Positions 1 through 10,860 of a stretch of 64,000 nt of DNA are shown here, piece by piece. The translations under genes were made by a program, and so were the position numbers. How positions within the stretch are numbered: the first letter of the stretch is position 1; every line of letters begins with the position of its first letter. The notes below the pieces were generated by a model. That model searched no databases, was not told the DNA's origin, and saw only the letters and a program-made list of their open reading frames with translations. Source of the DNA: Peronospora farinosa (lineage: Eukaryota; Oomycota; Peronosporomycetes; Peronosporales; Peronosporaceae); contig CANTFK010000994.1 of assembly GCA_947646735.1 (NCBI GenBank), forward strand, positions 124,001 to 188,000, written 5' to 3'.

Positions 1-183
1 CGTTGTCTCGCAATTGTATCTCGAACTCAAGTGTCACGACAGTCACCCGCGGCAGCAACACTAAATCAAAGGAGCCAAGCAGGCAACACGTTTACTTCGA
101 CTGGTCCTGCTGACACGTTGGCCCCGTACGTGGCCATGTAGTATGCAATATACCATAGTATGGACTGTTGAGTGAGCGGTCCA

Positions 184-1938
184 TCATTTTGAAGGCTTGT
201 GACGTGGTACATCCGCCGCATGAGCCCCCATTGTATTTGAGCAAAATGACGGCGACAATGCTAATCTGTAGCCACTGGTAGCGGGTATACCACGGTTTCT
301 TGCCGAAGCCGTGGTGGTGGGAAGTGTAGAGGCCTCCACGAAGAACGCAGAGCTTTGCTGCGTAGGTGTCTGGAGTAAGTCGTAGTGGTCATCTGAGTAA
401 ACGTTACGTTGAACGTTTGGCTGGTGTTGACTTTGGTGAGCCTCATGCTGTCGCATCAGCTTGCGACGCTTCCACCAGAGGTAGCAGTACGCGACTCCCA
501 TCAGGACAATAACAACCATAGTCACAATGATCACGTGCATCCACCACTGCCAGAAGAAGCAAGGCTTATTGGAGAACGAAATGTAGCTGCTAAGCAGGCT
601 CCTCTTCCTGTCCGTGGAGCCAACACAGTCACAGAAGTCCTTGTCGGCACCCACCGTCTCCACCTTGATGATCTTGCTCGATGTGACGCCGTTCGGGCAG
701 TTATCTGCTACTGCGAGACCCACACGCTCATTCTCCCGATCGTGCACTGTGAAAAGACCATCCATAAACACGTTGCCGAGCAACGTAAAGGCGCCCTCGG
801 AAATGCCAAACACGCGGCATGCCAACTCATCTTGACCAGCGGATATCACAAGCGGTCGCCAAATGTACTCTGCCGGAATAGTTACGGTCATCTGCTGCAA
901 TTTCTCATCGTCGACTGCGAGTGAAATTGTCAAGCCTGGTAGTGAGTGGATGATTGAGTTGACGTTGGTCGGGTCGCATTCACTGGAGCAGCACGCTGAG
1001 CCGTCATTAAATAAAAAGTCGCTGATATCTGACGTCACCTCCTCCACCTGCGATTTTAGTTCAGCAATTACTGCATTGTATACACTCGAAGGGAATATCA
1101 AATTGCTGGACCCCGAGTCAATAATGGCTCTGGGAGAGTTAATCATCTTGCAGTCCAGTCCAAGACTCTGTCCATTGATTCCAATGTCAGTGACGATAAC
1201 ATTAAAGTATTTCTCCTGCACCAACGGCGTGTAAACGATTTCGCCCTTGTAGTACCTCTCTCTGTTTGGTCCTTCCATTCCTCCAAGCAGAAGCTCTCCA
1301 GCATAGAGATTCGTACTGTCTGCCATTAACACGCTGCTTACGTCCATCAACTGCAGCACTCCACACATCTGGAGACTAAAAATATTGCTCAGTCCATAAA
1401 CACTCTGTACATGATCGAAATACGGCGTCCGAGGGTCACTAGAAGGCGATGCAATGGTCGGATACGCCAGCCCAATAATGCCATCAAAATCCCCCGACGA
1501 TAAGAACCCGTCCTCTGATGTAATTTCAGCAAACGGCATGTTCTTGACAATCCCAAGGCCCTGTCCAGAGAAAACATCAAGCACCAATTGACCCGTCCAG
1601 GAGCCACTAACGTAATTGACATTAACATTTGTGCCCTGATCCACACACGTGCTTGAGTCCGCACACGAATATAATTTCTCATTAGGAAGTGAGCAACACT
1701 TGGCCGTAGCTACTGCAGTATTAGCTGAACCCGTGTCGAGCAAAAGATTAAAAGCATTAGCACTGGAACTAGGAGGAGAACTCGATGAGTACAATGGAGA
1801 CCCAATGTTTACTTGGACATAGTATGCAAGACCGGATGGTAATCCCCAGAGCTTTTGCTGTAGAATCTCGTTGCTAGTTACGACATTCCATGACTGTAAT
1901 AGGTTCAATAGCGTTGATGCTGCTAACACCACCTTCAT
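184..1938 (-). CDS. Membrane-anchored pepsin-like aspartyl protease
   Basis: Single-exon gene of 584 aa. The reading frame extends two codons further upstream to a GTG, but the first ATG is at 1938. An N-terminal hydrophobic stretch (residues 1-20) looks like a signal peptide. The pepsin fold shows both catalytic loops: DTGS at about D68 and DSGSS at about D274. Several Cys lie between them, as in the BACE/memapsin-like A1 family. One strong transmembrane helix lies at about 465-490, followed by a basic anchor (KRRK) and an approximately 90-residue Ser/Thr/Gln-rich cytoplasmic tail. Inferred role: a type I membrane protease of the secretory or plasma membrane, with its active site in the lumen or outside the cell. 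It diverges from CLF1 across a 439-bp spacer. The family call is firm; the substrate is unknown. Confidence 0.92.
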   Translation of the reverse strand: MKVVLAASTLLNLLQSWNVVTSNEILQQKLWGLPSGLAYYVQVNIGSPLYSSSSPPSSSANAFNLLLDTGSANTAVATAKCCSLPNEKLYSCADSSTCVDQGTNVNVNYVSGSWTGQLVLDVFSGQGLGIVKNMPFAEITSEDGFLSSGDFDGIIGLAYPTIASPSSDPRTPYFDHVQSVYGLSNIFSLQMCGVLQLMDVSSVLMADSTNLYAGELLLGGMEGPNRERYYKGEIVYTPLVQEKYFNVIVTDIGINGQSLGLDCKMINSPRAIIDSGSSNLIFPSSVYNAVIAELKSQVEEVTSDISDFLFNDGSACCSSECDPTNVNSIIHSLPGLTISLAVDDEKLQQMTVTIPAEYIWRPLVISAGQDELACRVFGISEGAFTLLGNVFMDGLFTVHDRENERVGLAVADNCPNGVTSSKIIKVETVGADKDFCDCVGSTDRKRSLLSSYISFSNKPCFFWQWWMHVIIVTMVVIVLMGVAYCYLWWKRRKLMRQHEAHQSQHQPNVQRNVYSDDHYDLLQTPTQQSSAFFVEASTLPTTTASARNRGIPATSGYRLALSPSFCSNTMGAHAADVPRHKPSK

Positions 1939-2377
1939 GGACACTGTGCAGGAGCCTATTTTGTGCAGCTTTCATCACTTTTAATTCGATAACCTGTGAT
2001 AACGTATATAATGTATTTGGTGTGGCACTATAAGTTCAAGATTAGTTACCTCTGAGAAAATGTATACTGCAAAAGGGGATGCACTGGACTGTGCACTTCA
2101 CATATACTCGCTAGGACATTAACGAAGGATCCATAGGATGGAGATTCAATGTTCTGTATCACTCAAGCAATTCTACGGCTCGACAGGATGGCTGGCGCTA
2201 TGAATATAAGGTACTGCGAGCCCAAGGATATCGTATTTAAGCAGATTTGAAGTGCAAATGAGACGGAGCCACTTCAGTTTGTGTTTTTCACATCAACTCT
2301 TAAATTCGCACCTTATATCTCCACTTAACTCCGTCTCTTAAGTTCGCACTCCGTCATCTCCCCAATATCTCTTAATC
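1939..2377. promoter_or_regulatory. Divergent promoter region between protease and CLF1
   Basis: Non-coding spacer of 439 bp between two divergently transcribed genes. About 105 bp before the CLF1 ATG, at 2269-2275, the sequence CCACTTC fits the oomycete initiator consensus YCAYTYY. It is followed by a T-rich stretch, which would give a 5' UTR of about 100 nt. No TATA box is evident. The initiator call is a motif match only. Confidence 0.4.
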
Positions 2378-4539
2378 ATGATGAAGAAGAGCGTGGTCAA
2401 GAATCGCGCACCGGCGCCCATCCAGATCACAGCAGAGCAGATTCTTCTCGAGGCGAATCAGCGTAAAGAAGAGTTTGCACAGCCACCACGTCGTCGTATC
2501 GCTGATGCCGGTGAATTGGCCGAGTACCGTATGGGTAAACGCAAAGCGTTTGAAGACGAATTGCGACGCCAACGTCATCACGTGGGTACGTGGATGAAGT
2601 ACGCAGCGTGGGAAGAGAGTCAGGAAGAATTTGCACGTGCACGAAGCATTTTTGAACGAGCATTGGACGTGGATTACAAGGCCACGACGATTTGGCTTAA
2701 GTACGCAGAGATGGAAATGCGTCATAAGTTCGTTAATCATGCGCGTAATGTATGGGACCGAGCTGTGACGCTGTTGCCTCGTGTGGCACAATTCTGGTAC
2801 AAATATGCCTTTATGGAGGAAATGCTGGGTAATTTAAATGGTGCACGACGAGTATTTGAGCGCTGGATGGAGTGGCAGCCGAATGATCAGGCTTGGTACT
2901 CGTATATTAAGTTGGAAATGAGAGCAAAGGACATTCCACGAGCAAGAGCATTGTATGAACGCTATGTCATGTGTCATGCAGGTGAAAAGGCTTATATTAA
3001 GTATGCCAAGTGGGAAGAACGGTCGCAAAAGCAGCTTGCGTTGGCTCGAAATGTGTACGAGAGAGCATTGGAGGAGCTACGCAGTGATGAAAAGACTGAA
3101 CAGATTTACTTGGCTTTTGCACTCTTTGAAGAGAGATGTCGTGAACTGGAACGAGCAAGAGCGGTGTTCAAGTACGCACTAGATACGCTGCCGAAGGAGG
3201 ACGCACCAGCACTTTACAGTGCGTTTATTACGTTTGAAAAGCAACATGGTGACAAGGATAGAATTGAGGAGGTTGTGATTGCCAAGAGACGTGTTGTGTA
3301 CGAGCAACAGGTGGCTGCTAATGCGCTGGACTATGATTCGTGGTTAGAGTACATTAAGCTTGAAGAAAATGAAGCTGTGGGATCACAGTCGTTCGGCCTT
3401 GTGCGGGAAGTGTATGAGCGTGCGATTGCAAATGTACCGCCAATTCCTGAGAAGAAATACTGGCGCCGGTATATCTACCTTTGGATTAAATACGCGTTGT
3501 TCGAAGAGCTGCTGGCGGGAGACAATGATGACAGCGGTAGCTCGTCGGAGCGCTGCAAACAGGTGTACCAGACGTGTCTTAAGCTGATTCCACATGAGAA
3601 GTTCACATTTGCCAAGATCTGGATACTTTACGCCAAGTTCCTCATTCGCCAGCGTGACGTACAAAGTGCACGGATGACGCTTGGAGAAGCCTTAGGTCGC
3701 TGCCCGAAGAAGAAGCTTTTTGCAGGCTACATTGAGCTAGAGCTCATGATGGGCGAGATCGACCGTTGTCGCAAGATTTACATGCGTTTTTTAGAGTTTG
3801 ACCCGCAAAACTGTGATTCGTGGCAGAAATACGCTATGCTTGAGAGGCAGGTCGGCGAGGTCGAGCGAGCGCGTGCAATATACGAATTGGCTATCAAGCA
3901 GCCAGTCCTGGATATGCCCGAGATGATCTGGAAACACTACATTGATTTTGAAATTGAGAACGATGAGCGTGACAACACGCGTGCACTCTATGAGCGATTG
4001 CTAGAGCGCACGAAACACGTCAAGGTTTGGATGAGCTTCGCCCAGTTTGAAGCATCGTCGTCTGACAATAAGAATGCTCAAGGCGAGAATCTGGAGTCAG
4101 CACGCGATGTATTTGAGCGTGCGCTGCGATATATGAAGGAGCAAGGTGGTGATGAATTGAAAGAAGACCGCGTCTTGTGCATGGAGACATGGCTAGAGAT
4201 GGAGAAAAAGGGTGGAGACGACATGATGATCCAGAAGGTTAGCGATATGCTGCCGCGTAAGGTCACGAAGCAGCGCATGGCGTACGCGCAGGATGGGGTA
4301 CGTGTTGATTCACTATTGTATAGTTTGAACAGTCCCTCTCATTCTTACATTATGTTTGCATCTCTATCGCATAGACGGAATTGGGGCTCGAAGAGTATGC
4401 AGACTACATTTTCCCAGACGATGAGCAGGCTCAATCGCATCTCAAGTTACTACAAGCCGCACAGCTGTGGAAGCAGAAAAAACGTGCACGCGAAGAGGTT
4501 GTAACAGCAGGAGAGACGACGAAGGATGCTGTGGAATAA
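2378..4539 (+). CDS. CLF1: Crooked-neck/Clf1-like pre-mRNA splicing factor (HAT repeats)
   Basis: Scaffold protein of the Prp19/NTC complex, needed for spliceosome activation in the nucleus. The protein is built of HAT repeats throughout, with recurrent W-x-x-Y-A, E-x-x-x-x-x-x-x-A-R-x-x-[FY]-E-R-A patterns. The N-terminus [14 protein letters not shown] and the segment [16 protein letters not shown] match the CRNKL1/Clf1 family closely. The long reading frame runs on to 4504 with an unrelated tail, but a 77-nt intron (4298-4374, GTACGT..CATAG, phase 0) restores the conserved C-terminus with [11 protein letters not shown], ending at TAA 4537-4539. Exons are 2378-4297 and 4375-4539, giving 694 aa, the usual family length. 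Family identification is very secure and the intron is well supported. Confidence 0.95.
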
Positions 4540-4676
4540 CTAGAATTCTATTTTCTTACGTGTTGTTGTTATCTGTAACGGTCTCAGGTAGGACGTGCAC
4601 CTTCTCATTGCAGCTCTCAATAACTATTGGACTTTGTACCTTGTCACAAATCAATTGACTTGAAAGTGTTAAAGCG

Positions 4677-6143
4677 ATGCATCTTTCTCAATGTTCCCGG
4701 CTGTCTCCTGGCCACGTTACGCGTTATTTCTTCTCGCCAGTCAAGTCATATCGTAGTGCTCGATCTCCTCTTGGTCGTAGTGCCATTATCGGCTCACGAT
4801 TTGCTTCCACAGCTCCACCACGTCATGTCTTTGCCGACTCTTCGGTTGGTATTGGCAGTCTTCCTTTAACGCCTGAAGAAACACAAGCAGAACGTGAGCT
4901 CCTTAGTTCGTTACCAGAGTTTCAAGAGGCAGCGCAGGTACTTTTGGGTCAAGGAGGAGACGAAGCACGGCTCGTGCCCAACTATAAACGAGCCGAAATG
5001 GTGTTGCCGAAGCTTCAGCGTACAGTCGAGATTTGTCGCTCGACCATGGGCTTTCAAAGCGTCTACTTGCAAGCAGCTCTACGTCACTTGGTGGCCACGC
5101 TCTTTGTAAAGGGTGACATTGTAAAGGCCAGAAAAGTCATGCAGGAACGGGGTGACGTAATGCACTGGCCCGTGGCGGAGCATGAGCGCATGTTGCGTCT
5201 ATTGCTACGCTCAAATTTACCTAAAGAGGCCGAGACGTGGTGTCAGAAGGAAGAGTTCACGAACCTGTATCCGAAAGACGATATTGTACCGTTAAAGTGG
5301 ACGTTGTACGAGTTAATTGGCATTGCACTGAGTGGAGGAGCCGAGGAATTGGCCAAGGCAGTGGGTGACCCGTTGTTTGTTCAGACTGTGGAGAAGTTGA
5401 GAGAGAAGAAGGATGTCGTGTTGAAACATGAAGAAGCAAGCAATTTGAAGGCGAGTGAAGTGCAGTTGGGACGTGAAATCCCTTATCTGTTGGCACAGTA
5501 TGCGTCGTTGTCCGTGGCTAGCACGCGAGCGCTTCCAAGAGACCCCAAGGCAGATCCCAAGAAACCTATGACTGATGCTCAAGTAATGAGTTTGAATCAG
5601 GCTGAGGTTCTGTACAAGGAAGCGTTAGCGTGGGTGGAAGAAACTGTTGCTGAAAGCAACAAAGACGCCTTGCTGGCATCTGGACCAAACGCTCCGTTCG
5701 GCGCATGGGTTGAGACCAACATTGGCGAGCTGCTGCTGCGCAAGAATAATCCTGATGACGCTATGGAGTGGCTGGGAAAGGCTATGGGAACGCTGCAGGC
5801 GGCGCAAAACGGTATTGGATGCGACGCACTAGCGATGACTCGTGTGCTTGGATTGATTGCGAGAGCTAGTCACACCATGGGCCAAGCTGTAACGAGCGAA
5901 GGCCTGTTTGTTACTGTTGTCGAGTCATTCGAGCGCGAAGCCTATCTATCTTCGACCGATCGTGTCGAGTTTGCGCGCGTGTTGCGTGCCTATGGCGACT
6001 TGTTGGCTAATTGGGAGAAGCGCGAAACTGATGCTGCGAAGAGATATGAGCAGGCTCAGCGTGTTGAGCATGATCTTGCTCAAATGTGCCAAGCCAACCA
6101 AAGCATCGCCGCGTTGCACCCCATATTTTATTTGCCTTTGTAA
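4677..6143 (+). CDS. Conserved TPR-like protein, probably mitochondrial
   Basis: Intronless, 488 aa. The first about 50 residues are rich in Arg, Ser and His and lack acidic residues (RSARSPLGRSAIIGSRFAST), as in a mitochondrial presequence. The rest is helical, with repeating amphipathic segments resembling tetratricopeptide repeats: around 85-200, then 290-450, where EVLYKEALAWVEETV and NIGELLLRKNNPDDAMEWLGKAM are the clearest. I recognise no enzymatic motif. It starts 137 bp after CLF1 on the same strand. Inferred role: a protein-interaction scaffold in mitochondria. The TPR assignment is by pattern only. Confidence 0.8.
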   Translation: MHLSQCSRLSPGHVTRYFFSPVKSYRSARSPLGRSAIIGSRFASTAPPRHVFADSSVGIGSLPLTPEETQAERELLSSLPEFQEAAQVLLGQGGDEARLVPNYKRAEMVLPKLQRTVEICRSTMGFQSVYLQAALRHLVATLFVKGDIVKARKVMQERGDVMHWPVAEHERMLRLLLRSNLPKEAETWCQKEEFTNLYPKDDIVPLKWTLYELIGIALSGGAEELAKAVGDPLFVQTVEKLREKKDVVLKHEEASNLKASEVQLGREIPYLLAQYASLSVASTRALPRDPKADPKKPMTDAQVMSLNQAEVLYKEALAWVEETVAESNKDALLASGPNAPFGAWVETNIGELLLRKNNPDDAMEWLGKAMGTLQAAQNGIGCDALAMTRVLGLIARASHTMGQAVTSEGLFVTVVESFEREAYLSSTDRVEFARVLRAYGDLLANWEKRETDAAKRYEQAQRVEHDLAQMCQANQSIAALHPIFYLPL

Positions 6144-6466
6144 CGGGAGACGTAGTTTTGGTAGCTAAAGAAAGCTGCCTTTGCTGCTCAAATGTTGTCG
6201 CTTATTTGCTTTTCTCGTGTCTGCATGTAGTAAGCGAGTGTAGACACCAAAATCGATCATGTAGCACGACAGCATTGCCGACCAACTGCTTGACAAATCC
6301 TTTGGTGCTAACATAGTATAGTAGGCAGTCTGTTAGTCCATGTCAACGCCAACATAATCGTTACGGTATGGAGGACTCTGAGCATGTCGACGTGTAGGCT
6401 GAACACCACTTTGAATAATTCGTTCCGACCCCGCCAAAGAGATCGCACAAAACAAAAACAAGAACG
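6144..6466. other. Convergent 3' intergenic region
   Basis: A 323-bp gap between the ends of two convergent genes. Only short, low-quality frames are present. It most likely holds the two 3' UTRs and polyadenylation signals. Confidence 0.6.
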
Positions 6467-7512
6467 CTACTCCCATCTACGACGACGAAATTGAGACGCC
6501 TGGTGTGTTAGCAGTTGACAACAAAAGATCACCACGTCAAAACAACGTACGAGAAGCATCCACGGTATCACGATGCTGAAACTGGACATCGATTTCCCTT
6601 CTAATCGTTCTGTCAATAAAAAGAATGGAGCAACTAGCATAAAGACGACACCAGTTGTAAGCACTGCATCCAACAATCTGTACGTCGACGTTGACTCGAT
6701 GTACTTCTTAATGGGATACCAAAAGAGGTAGACCACCAAAATCCATACAGGAATCAACACTCGCCACCAGCTAGCATCCTGTAATCTTCCGTCAGCTTTC
6801 ATTCCAATCAATAAGGTCTGAACAATGCGCAGTAGTGACAAACCCGTCTTGCGCACTACTGCCTTGAAAAGCAACTGACGTTCTGTCTGAATGTTCTCTA
6901 TCTGTGAGATCCCAGCATTGACGCTATCATTTACGAGCATCTGATCCCGCAACAGGCCTCCAGAAACAGCCTCCAACACACTAAGAAACTCGTACGTGAA
7001 GTACGGAGTCAGAACTGTTACAAGGTTCCATTCCACGTCTCTGTCCAGCCTTAACACGATCAAAACTTGCACAATGAACAGCAGCAAGTCCTTGCAAAAC
7101 GTATATAGCTTTCCATCCGAAAAGATCAGCAGAAACAACAAACTTCCGTAGTAAATTACGTCCAGTATCCACAGTGGAGTGAAGACCAAAGTCCACGAGC
7201 TCGAGATCAACTTGTCCACTCGAAGACAGCATAGAACTAGAAAAAAAAGAACAGCAGAATATCTTCAACTACATTTCAGCAATCACAGTAGTATCATTAG
7301 TTGATAGTAAGCAGTAGTTTGTACTTACTGGGGAATGCTAACACGATGAAAAAGTGTACTAAGGTGAGTACAAGAGTAAGAAATCGGCCTTGAAAACCAA
7401 AATGACTCACAGTCGTAGAGATATTCTGCTCATTAACATGTCACAATTACTTAGCAATGATTATCAAGAGATCTTATCCACGTACATCAACATTCCAGCC
7501 GCGGACGTTCAT
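6467..7512 (-). CDS. TMEM185 family (Tmemb_185A, Fragile-X-F-like) multi-pass membrane protein
   Basis: Proposed exons (minus strand) are 7512-7486, 7425-7329 and 7236-6467, giving 297 aa. The last intron is the clearest (GTAAGT donor, T-rich tract plus CTAG acceptor). It sits at exactly the same codon and phase as an intron in the paralogue at 15622-17221. Conserved family segments include TPLWILDVIYYG, LTPYFTYEFLSVLEA, LRIVQTLLIGMKADG and DASWWRVLIPVWILVVYLFWYP. About seven to eight hydrophobic segments are present. A possible 51-nt intron near the 3' end (GTACGT..CACCAG) was not used, because reading through gives a final hydrophobic segment like that of the paralogue. Unlike the paralogue it has no J-domain. 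The short first exon is the least certain part. Function of the family is poorly known. Confidence 0.8.
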
Positions 7513-7675
7513 CAGGAGGTAAAACTTCACCGCTACTGGTCACACAGGAGACATTAGTGCAATGTGATTGGCTATCTCGGTCTAGCGTCAAATTCACGTA
7601 ATTTACATCACTTTTCAGCCTTAATTAATGTACAAAACCTTAATATCAGTGTCTACATGTCAATTTGCTAACAAT
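7513..7675. promoter_or_regulatory. Bidirectional promoter, TMEM185-like / CWF19L1
   Basis: Only 163 bp separate the two divergent start codons. The spacer contains an ATTGG (CCAAT box on the minus strand) near 7566 and, at 7608-7614, TCACTTT. The latter fits the oomycete initiator YCAYTYY and lies about 65 bp before the CWF19L1 ATG. A shared promoter is an inference from spacing. Confidence 0.45.
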
Positions 7676-9648
7676 ATGACTAAGGTGTTGCTATGCGGCG
7701 CTGTGCAGGGCCACTGGGAGCTTCTTTTTGAGCGTGTGCGCAAATTAAATGCAGCTGCAAAGGAAAAACCTTTTGATGCACTCGTATGTGTAGGTCGTTG
7801 TTTTCCTCTACCGATCGAATACGTGACAGGAGGCACGAAACAAGTCCCGGTACCTACGTATTTCCTGCCGGGGCATGAGATTGCGCATTTGTGGCAAGAA
7901 AACGCCACTCAGACGGAGATTTTTGACAAATTGAGTGCTGTAGAGAAACCTGTGAATCCAGTGGAGATTGGCAAGGGATTTTTCTGTCTTGCAGGGGCTG
8001 GAGTTGCTACTGTATGAGAGGGAGAGCAAAGTGCTGATAATGAGGAGTTTACTGACTCTGTGGTCGTGTATTGCCACTGTAAAACTGTACAGATTGCAGG
8101 ACTTAAGGTGGCCTATGTGTCCGGTACAGAGACTCATGGTCATCAGGATGAAAAGGGAACGCTACTAACGTATTCAAAGGCATCGGTGCGTTGGGAAGAT
8201 AGCAAGCTTTTCGTGTTGAAAAGAAGGACTTATGATATGTTGTCGTGTTAATGTAGGTTGATGTGCTAGTGCAGAAGCTTCTTTCTAGTGGAGTCCAGGC
8301 AGATGTGGACTTCTTATTCACGGCGGAGTATCCGATGAGCTTCCAGCTGCTCCTACCGGAGCAGCAACTCCCTCACGGCTTACAGGCGATGCGGGGAAGC
8401 ATAGCCATAAGAGAGATTATGCAACATGTGCATCCGAAGTATCATATTACAAGTCGTGGAGGAGACGGAACCCGCGGGGACGTGTTCTACCAGCGGTTGC
8501 CGTATGTGAGCGAGGTAGCTGGAACAGGATGCAAGCAACTCACGCGACTTATTGGTCTTAGCGGTGCGAATACAATAAAGGACAAGACACGGAAATATCT
8601 GCATGCGCTACAAGTCGTGCCTTTTGCGCAACAAAGCGCCGAAGAACGCCAGCACGTGGACATTCCCGCAGGTACTACAAAGAATCCGTACCTTCACGCA
8701 ATGTTGGACGAAGCTACCTCGTGGAATAGAGAATCTGATGCAAAAAGGAGAAGGATAGACCCTGCTGCAACCGGAGGTCTCTCTGCGGACCAGATTGAGC
8801 AGCTTACTACAAAAAGTCAAGGTGGTGCACAGTTTTTCTACGACCAGAAGCTTGCGGCTAGAGGTCAACGAAAGGGTGGATTGCTGCCAGGCCAGGACAA
8901 ATTGCAACAACGGAGAAACAATCGTCCCGCTGTGCCGGAGCGCACGGAGTGCTGGTTCTGTCTGTCGACACCAACACTTGAGCGGCATTTAATTGTGAGT
9001 ATTGGTCAGGAAGCCTACCTTGCCATGCCCAAAGGCGCCATATGCGGAGATCATTTGCTGATCGTGCCCATTGCACACGAAGCATCCACGCTAGCGCTAA
9101 GCAAGGATACTTGGCACGAGATGGAGCGTTTTAAGGCTGCGCTACGTCGCTACTTTGCTACGCAAGATAAGGAGCTACTGGTGATCGATCGCAATGTGGC
9201 TACGCTGGGAGCCACACACTGTCACTTGCAGGTCGTTGGTGTACCCAAGGCGAAGGCTGCCGCCGCTTGCAGCATCTTTAAGACGGAAGGAGAGAAATAT
9301 CACGTCAAGTTCCAGGAGCTGCTGCATGATGTTGACGAGAAACCAGACAGCGGCGTGTCTACCGGCCCTTTAGAGCTTTTGCGCAAGCAGACCGACGGCA
9401 AGTCGTTCTTGTACGCCGAAGTGCCGAACGGCGAGGGCGGTAGCACACCGCTGCTGCACCACGTTGAAGGCAAACACTATGTGCAGTTTGGTCGGCACGC
9501 CGCTTCGTGTGTTCTAGAGATGCCGCGTCGGGCCAATTGGAAGTTCTGCGTAGTGCCAAAATCCGAGGAGGAAAAGCTCACGCAGACTTTCAAGGGCCAG
9601 TGGAAACCGTATGATTTTACACTAGAGAATGACGACGAAGATGAATAA
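7676..9648 (+). CDS. CWF19L1: CWF19-like protein 1 (Drn1 family, lariat debranching-associated)
   Basis: Three exons are proposed: 7676-8011, 8093-8185 and 8257-9648 (introns of 81 and 71 nt, all phase 0), giving 606 aa. The N-terminus MTKVLLCGAVQG starts a calcineurin-like phosphoesterase-type domain. Splicing joins FFCLAGAGVAT to IAGLKVAYVSGTET, the expected family segment. The CwfJ_C_1 (HIT-like) domain begins at ECWFC (about residue 374) and has the HCHLQ motif near 464. The CwfJ_C_2 domain ends with KPYDFTLENDDEDE, as in human CWF19L1. Role by family: a spliceosome/intron-lariat turnover factor that works with the debranching enzyme Dbr1. An ATG 48 nt further upstream is in frame, but 7676 fits the family start better. 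Confidence 0.92.
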
Positions 9649-9825
9649 AAATGGAGATGAAGAGTGGTCAGTGTAGTATGTTAATACCAATGGAAGAGCT
9701 GAGCTACAAAGCTATAGCGGATCCCTTTATTGATTTACTCTTTACTAAAGATCTCAGCTTGTCGATAAAATAGAAGGACGGAGGGACATTGTCATGTTTC
9801 CTCCGAAAGTCTCGGTCGTATACTT

Positions 9826-10158
9826 TTAAGTGGATTCCCTGTCACCAAATACGACGTTCCAGATGTCGGCCTTGCTCTGAGCCTGGACGGAAGATGTCGG
9901 AGCAGCTGTAGGATAGTTGACAGGCTTTGGGGCGGCTTCAGCAGCAGCAGGCGACTCGTGCAACGTTTCCTGAATCTGCTTCTCATAGTCTACACCGTAG
10001 ATGTCACACCAAACTTTCTCGGCTGGCGTGACTTGTGGAGTGTTTGTCTTGCTACAAGACGAAGCGGCAGACGTCTGTTGTAGCACGCGTGTAGGAGTTG
10101 ACGAGCTAATGCATCGTGCGGCGGCTTTCGGTAGTCGGCGTGAAGTGTTGGCCAGCAT
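9826..10158 (-). CDS. Small protein with mitochondrial-type presequence
   Basis: 110 aa, intronless, ATG at 10156-10158. The first about 35 residues are Arg/Ser/Ala-rich (MLANTSRRLPKAAARCISSS), typical of a mitochondrial targeting peptide. A short conserved-looking core follows, with KVWCDIYGVDYEKQIQETLHE. A Pro/Ala-rich linker leads to a C-terminal DIWNVVFGDRE that echoes the first core (V-W-[CN]-x-[IV]-[YF]-G), so the protein may hold two copies of a small binding motif. I do not recognise the family. It converges on CWF19L1 with a 177-bp gap. The clean ATG, length and composition support a real gene. Confidence 0.65.
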   Translation of the reverse strand: MLANTSRRLPKAAARCISSSTPTRVLQQTSAASSCSKTNTPQVTPAEKVWCDIYGVDYEKQIQETLHESPAAAEAAPKPVNYPTAAPTSSVQAQSKADIWNVVFGDREST

Positions 10159-10860
10159 TTTGATGGATAATGAATGAGGTTGAAGGTGATGTGAGTCTTT
10201 TGAGTCAAATTGAAAAGTGAGGTGATCTTCAACAGAACATGTCCATAAATACTCCTTCCATTTTTTATATATAAAGTCTTGCGTTCTTTCTGATTGACTT
10301 GATCAAAGTATATAAATAGCGAGCGTGCATGGACAGGCGTTGCTACTTCAATGACGTGCGGTGACGAGCTCAGGTCGCCATAAACTAGTCCTGCGTAAGT
10401 CGCAGTTGCAGTTTGCGCGTTGAATGTTCCGGCTCTACAACAATCGATCCATGTGCGGCAAAAGCGTGTGAACAGAGAGATCTTATAGAGCTAGAGAGAT
10501 CCATCAGAATAAAATCTCCCTTTCTTAGTGACAAAAGGTGATGAGACCGTTAAATACACGCGCCTACTGTATGCATGTCGCTACGGTATCAGCCAACGTC
10601 ATCATTGTAATCGATTTGTTTGGATGCTGAACGTTGCGCTTCAGAAAGCGACAAATAGTCTGGCTATTTATAATGTATCGTCTGTACTTGCCTTTTATAA
10701 CAGGTTTAACCGGTATTGGAGATCAGGAGTAGCCATTTGCAGTGCCACTGCGCACGGTTTTATCACATTCTATAGTCGGTCCGTCTCCCACGTCTTCGTA
10801 TCAGAGGAATCTGAGTGGACTCAGAAATTCTGAGTCTACTCCACTAATTCTGAGTCAGAA
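10159..10860. other. Intergenic region, no gene seen
   Basis: 702 bp between the start of the small mitochondrial-type gene and the end of SAC1. An open frame at 10528-10833 (+) begins with ATG but has no recognisable domain or codon bias, and I do not support it. The region presumably holds the promoter of the minus-strand small gene (10159-10500) and the SAC1 3' UTR. Confidence 0.5.
10810..10859. repeat. CTGAGT-based short inverted/direct repeats after SAC1
   Basis: TCTGAGT-GG-ACTCAGA (10810-10825) is a 7-bp-stem palindrome. It is followed by two further TTCTGAGTC copies before the SAC1 stop codon at 10861. It could be a 3' UTR hairpin of the minus-strand SAC1 transcript. Confidence 0.5.

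Noticed and set aside
409..924. 171-codon plus-strand frame opposite the aspartyl protease
   Set aside because: Lies wholly inside a well-supported gene on the other strand; composition and lack of motifs indicate a shadow frame.
4298..4504. Alternative CLF1 C-terminus read through the intron
   Set aside because: The read-through tail has no similarity to the family, while removing 77 nt restores the conserved [11 protein letters not shown] end.
6490..6550. 51-nt intron near the 3' end of the first TMEM185 gene
   Set aside because: GTACGT..CACCAG borders exist, but the length is a multiple of three and the read-through encodes a hydrophobic segment aligned to the paralogue's last helix, so it was kept as exon.
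8012..8256. Short ORFs as separate genes inside CWF19L1
   Set aside because: Two introns with good borders join the segments into one protein that matches the family along its length.
10528..10833. 101-codon plus-strand ORF downstream of SAC1
   Set aside because: No domain, no coding bias, and the end is built from the CTGAGT repeats.
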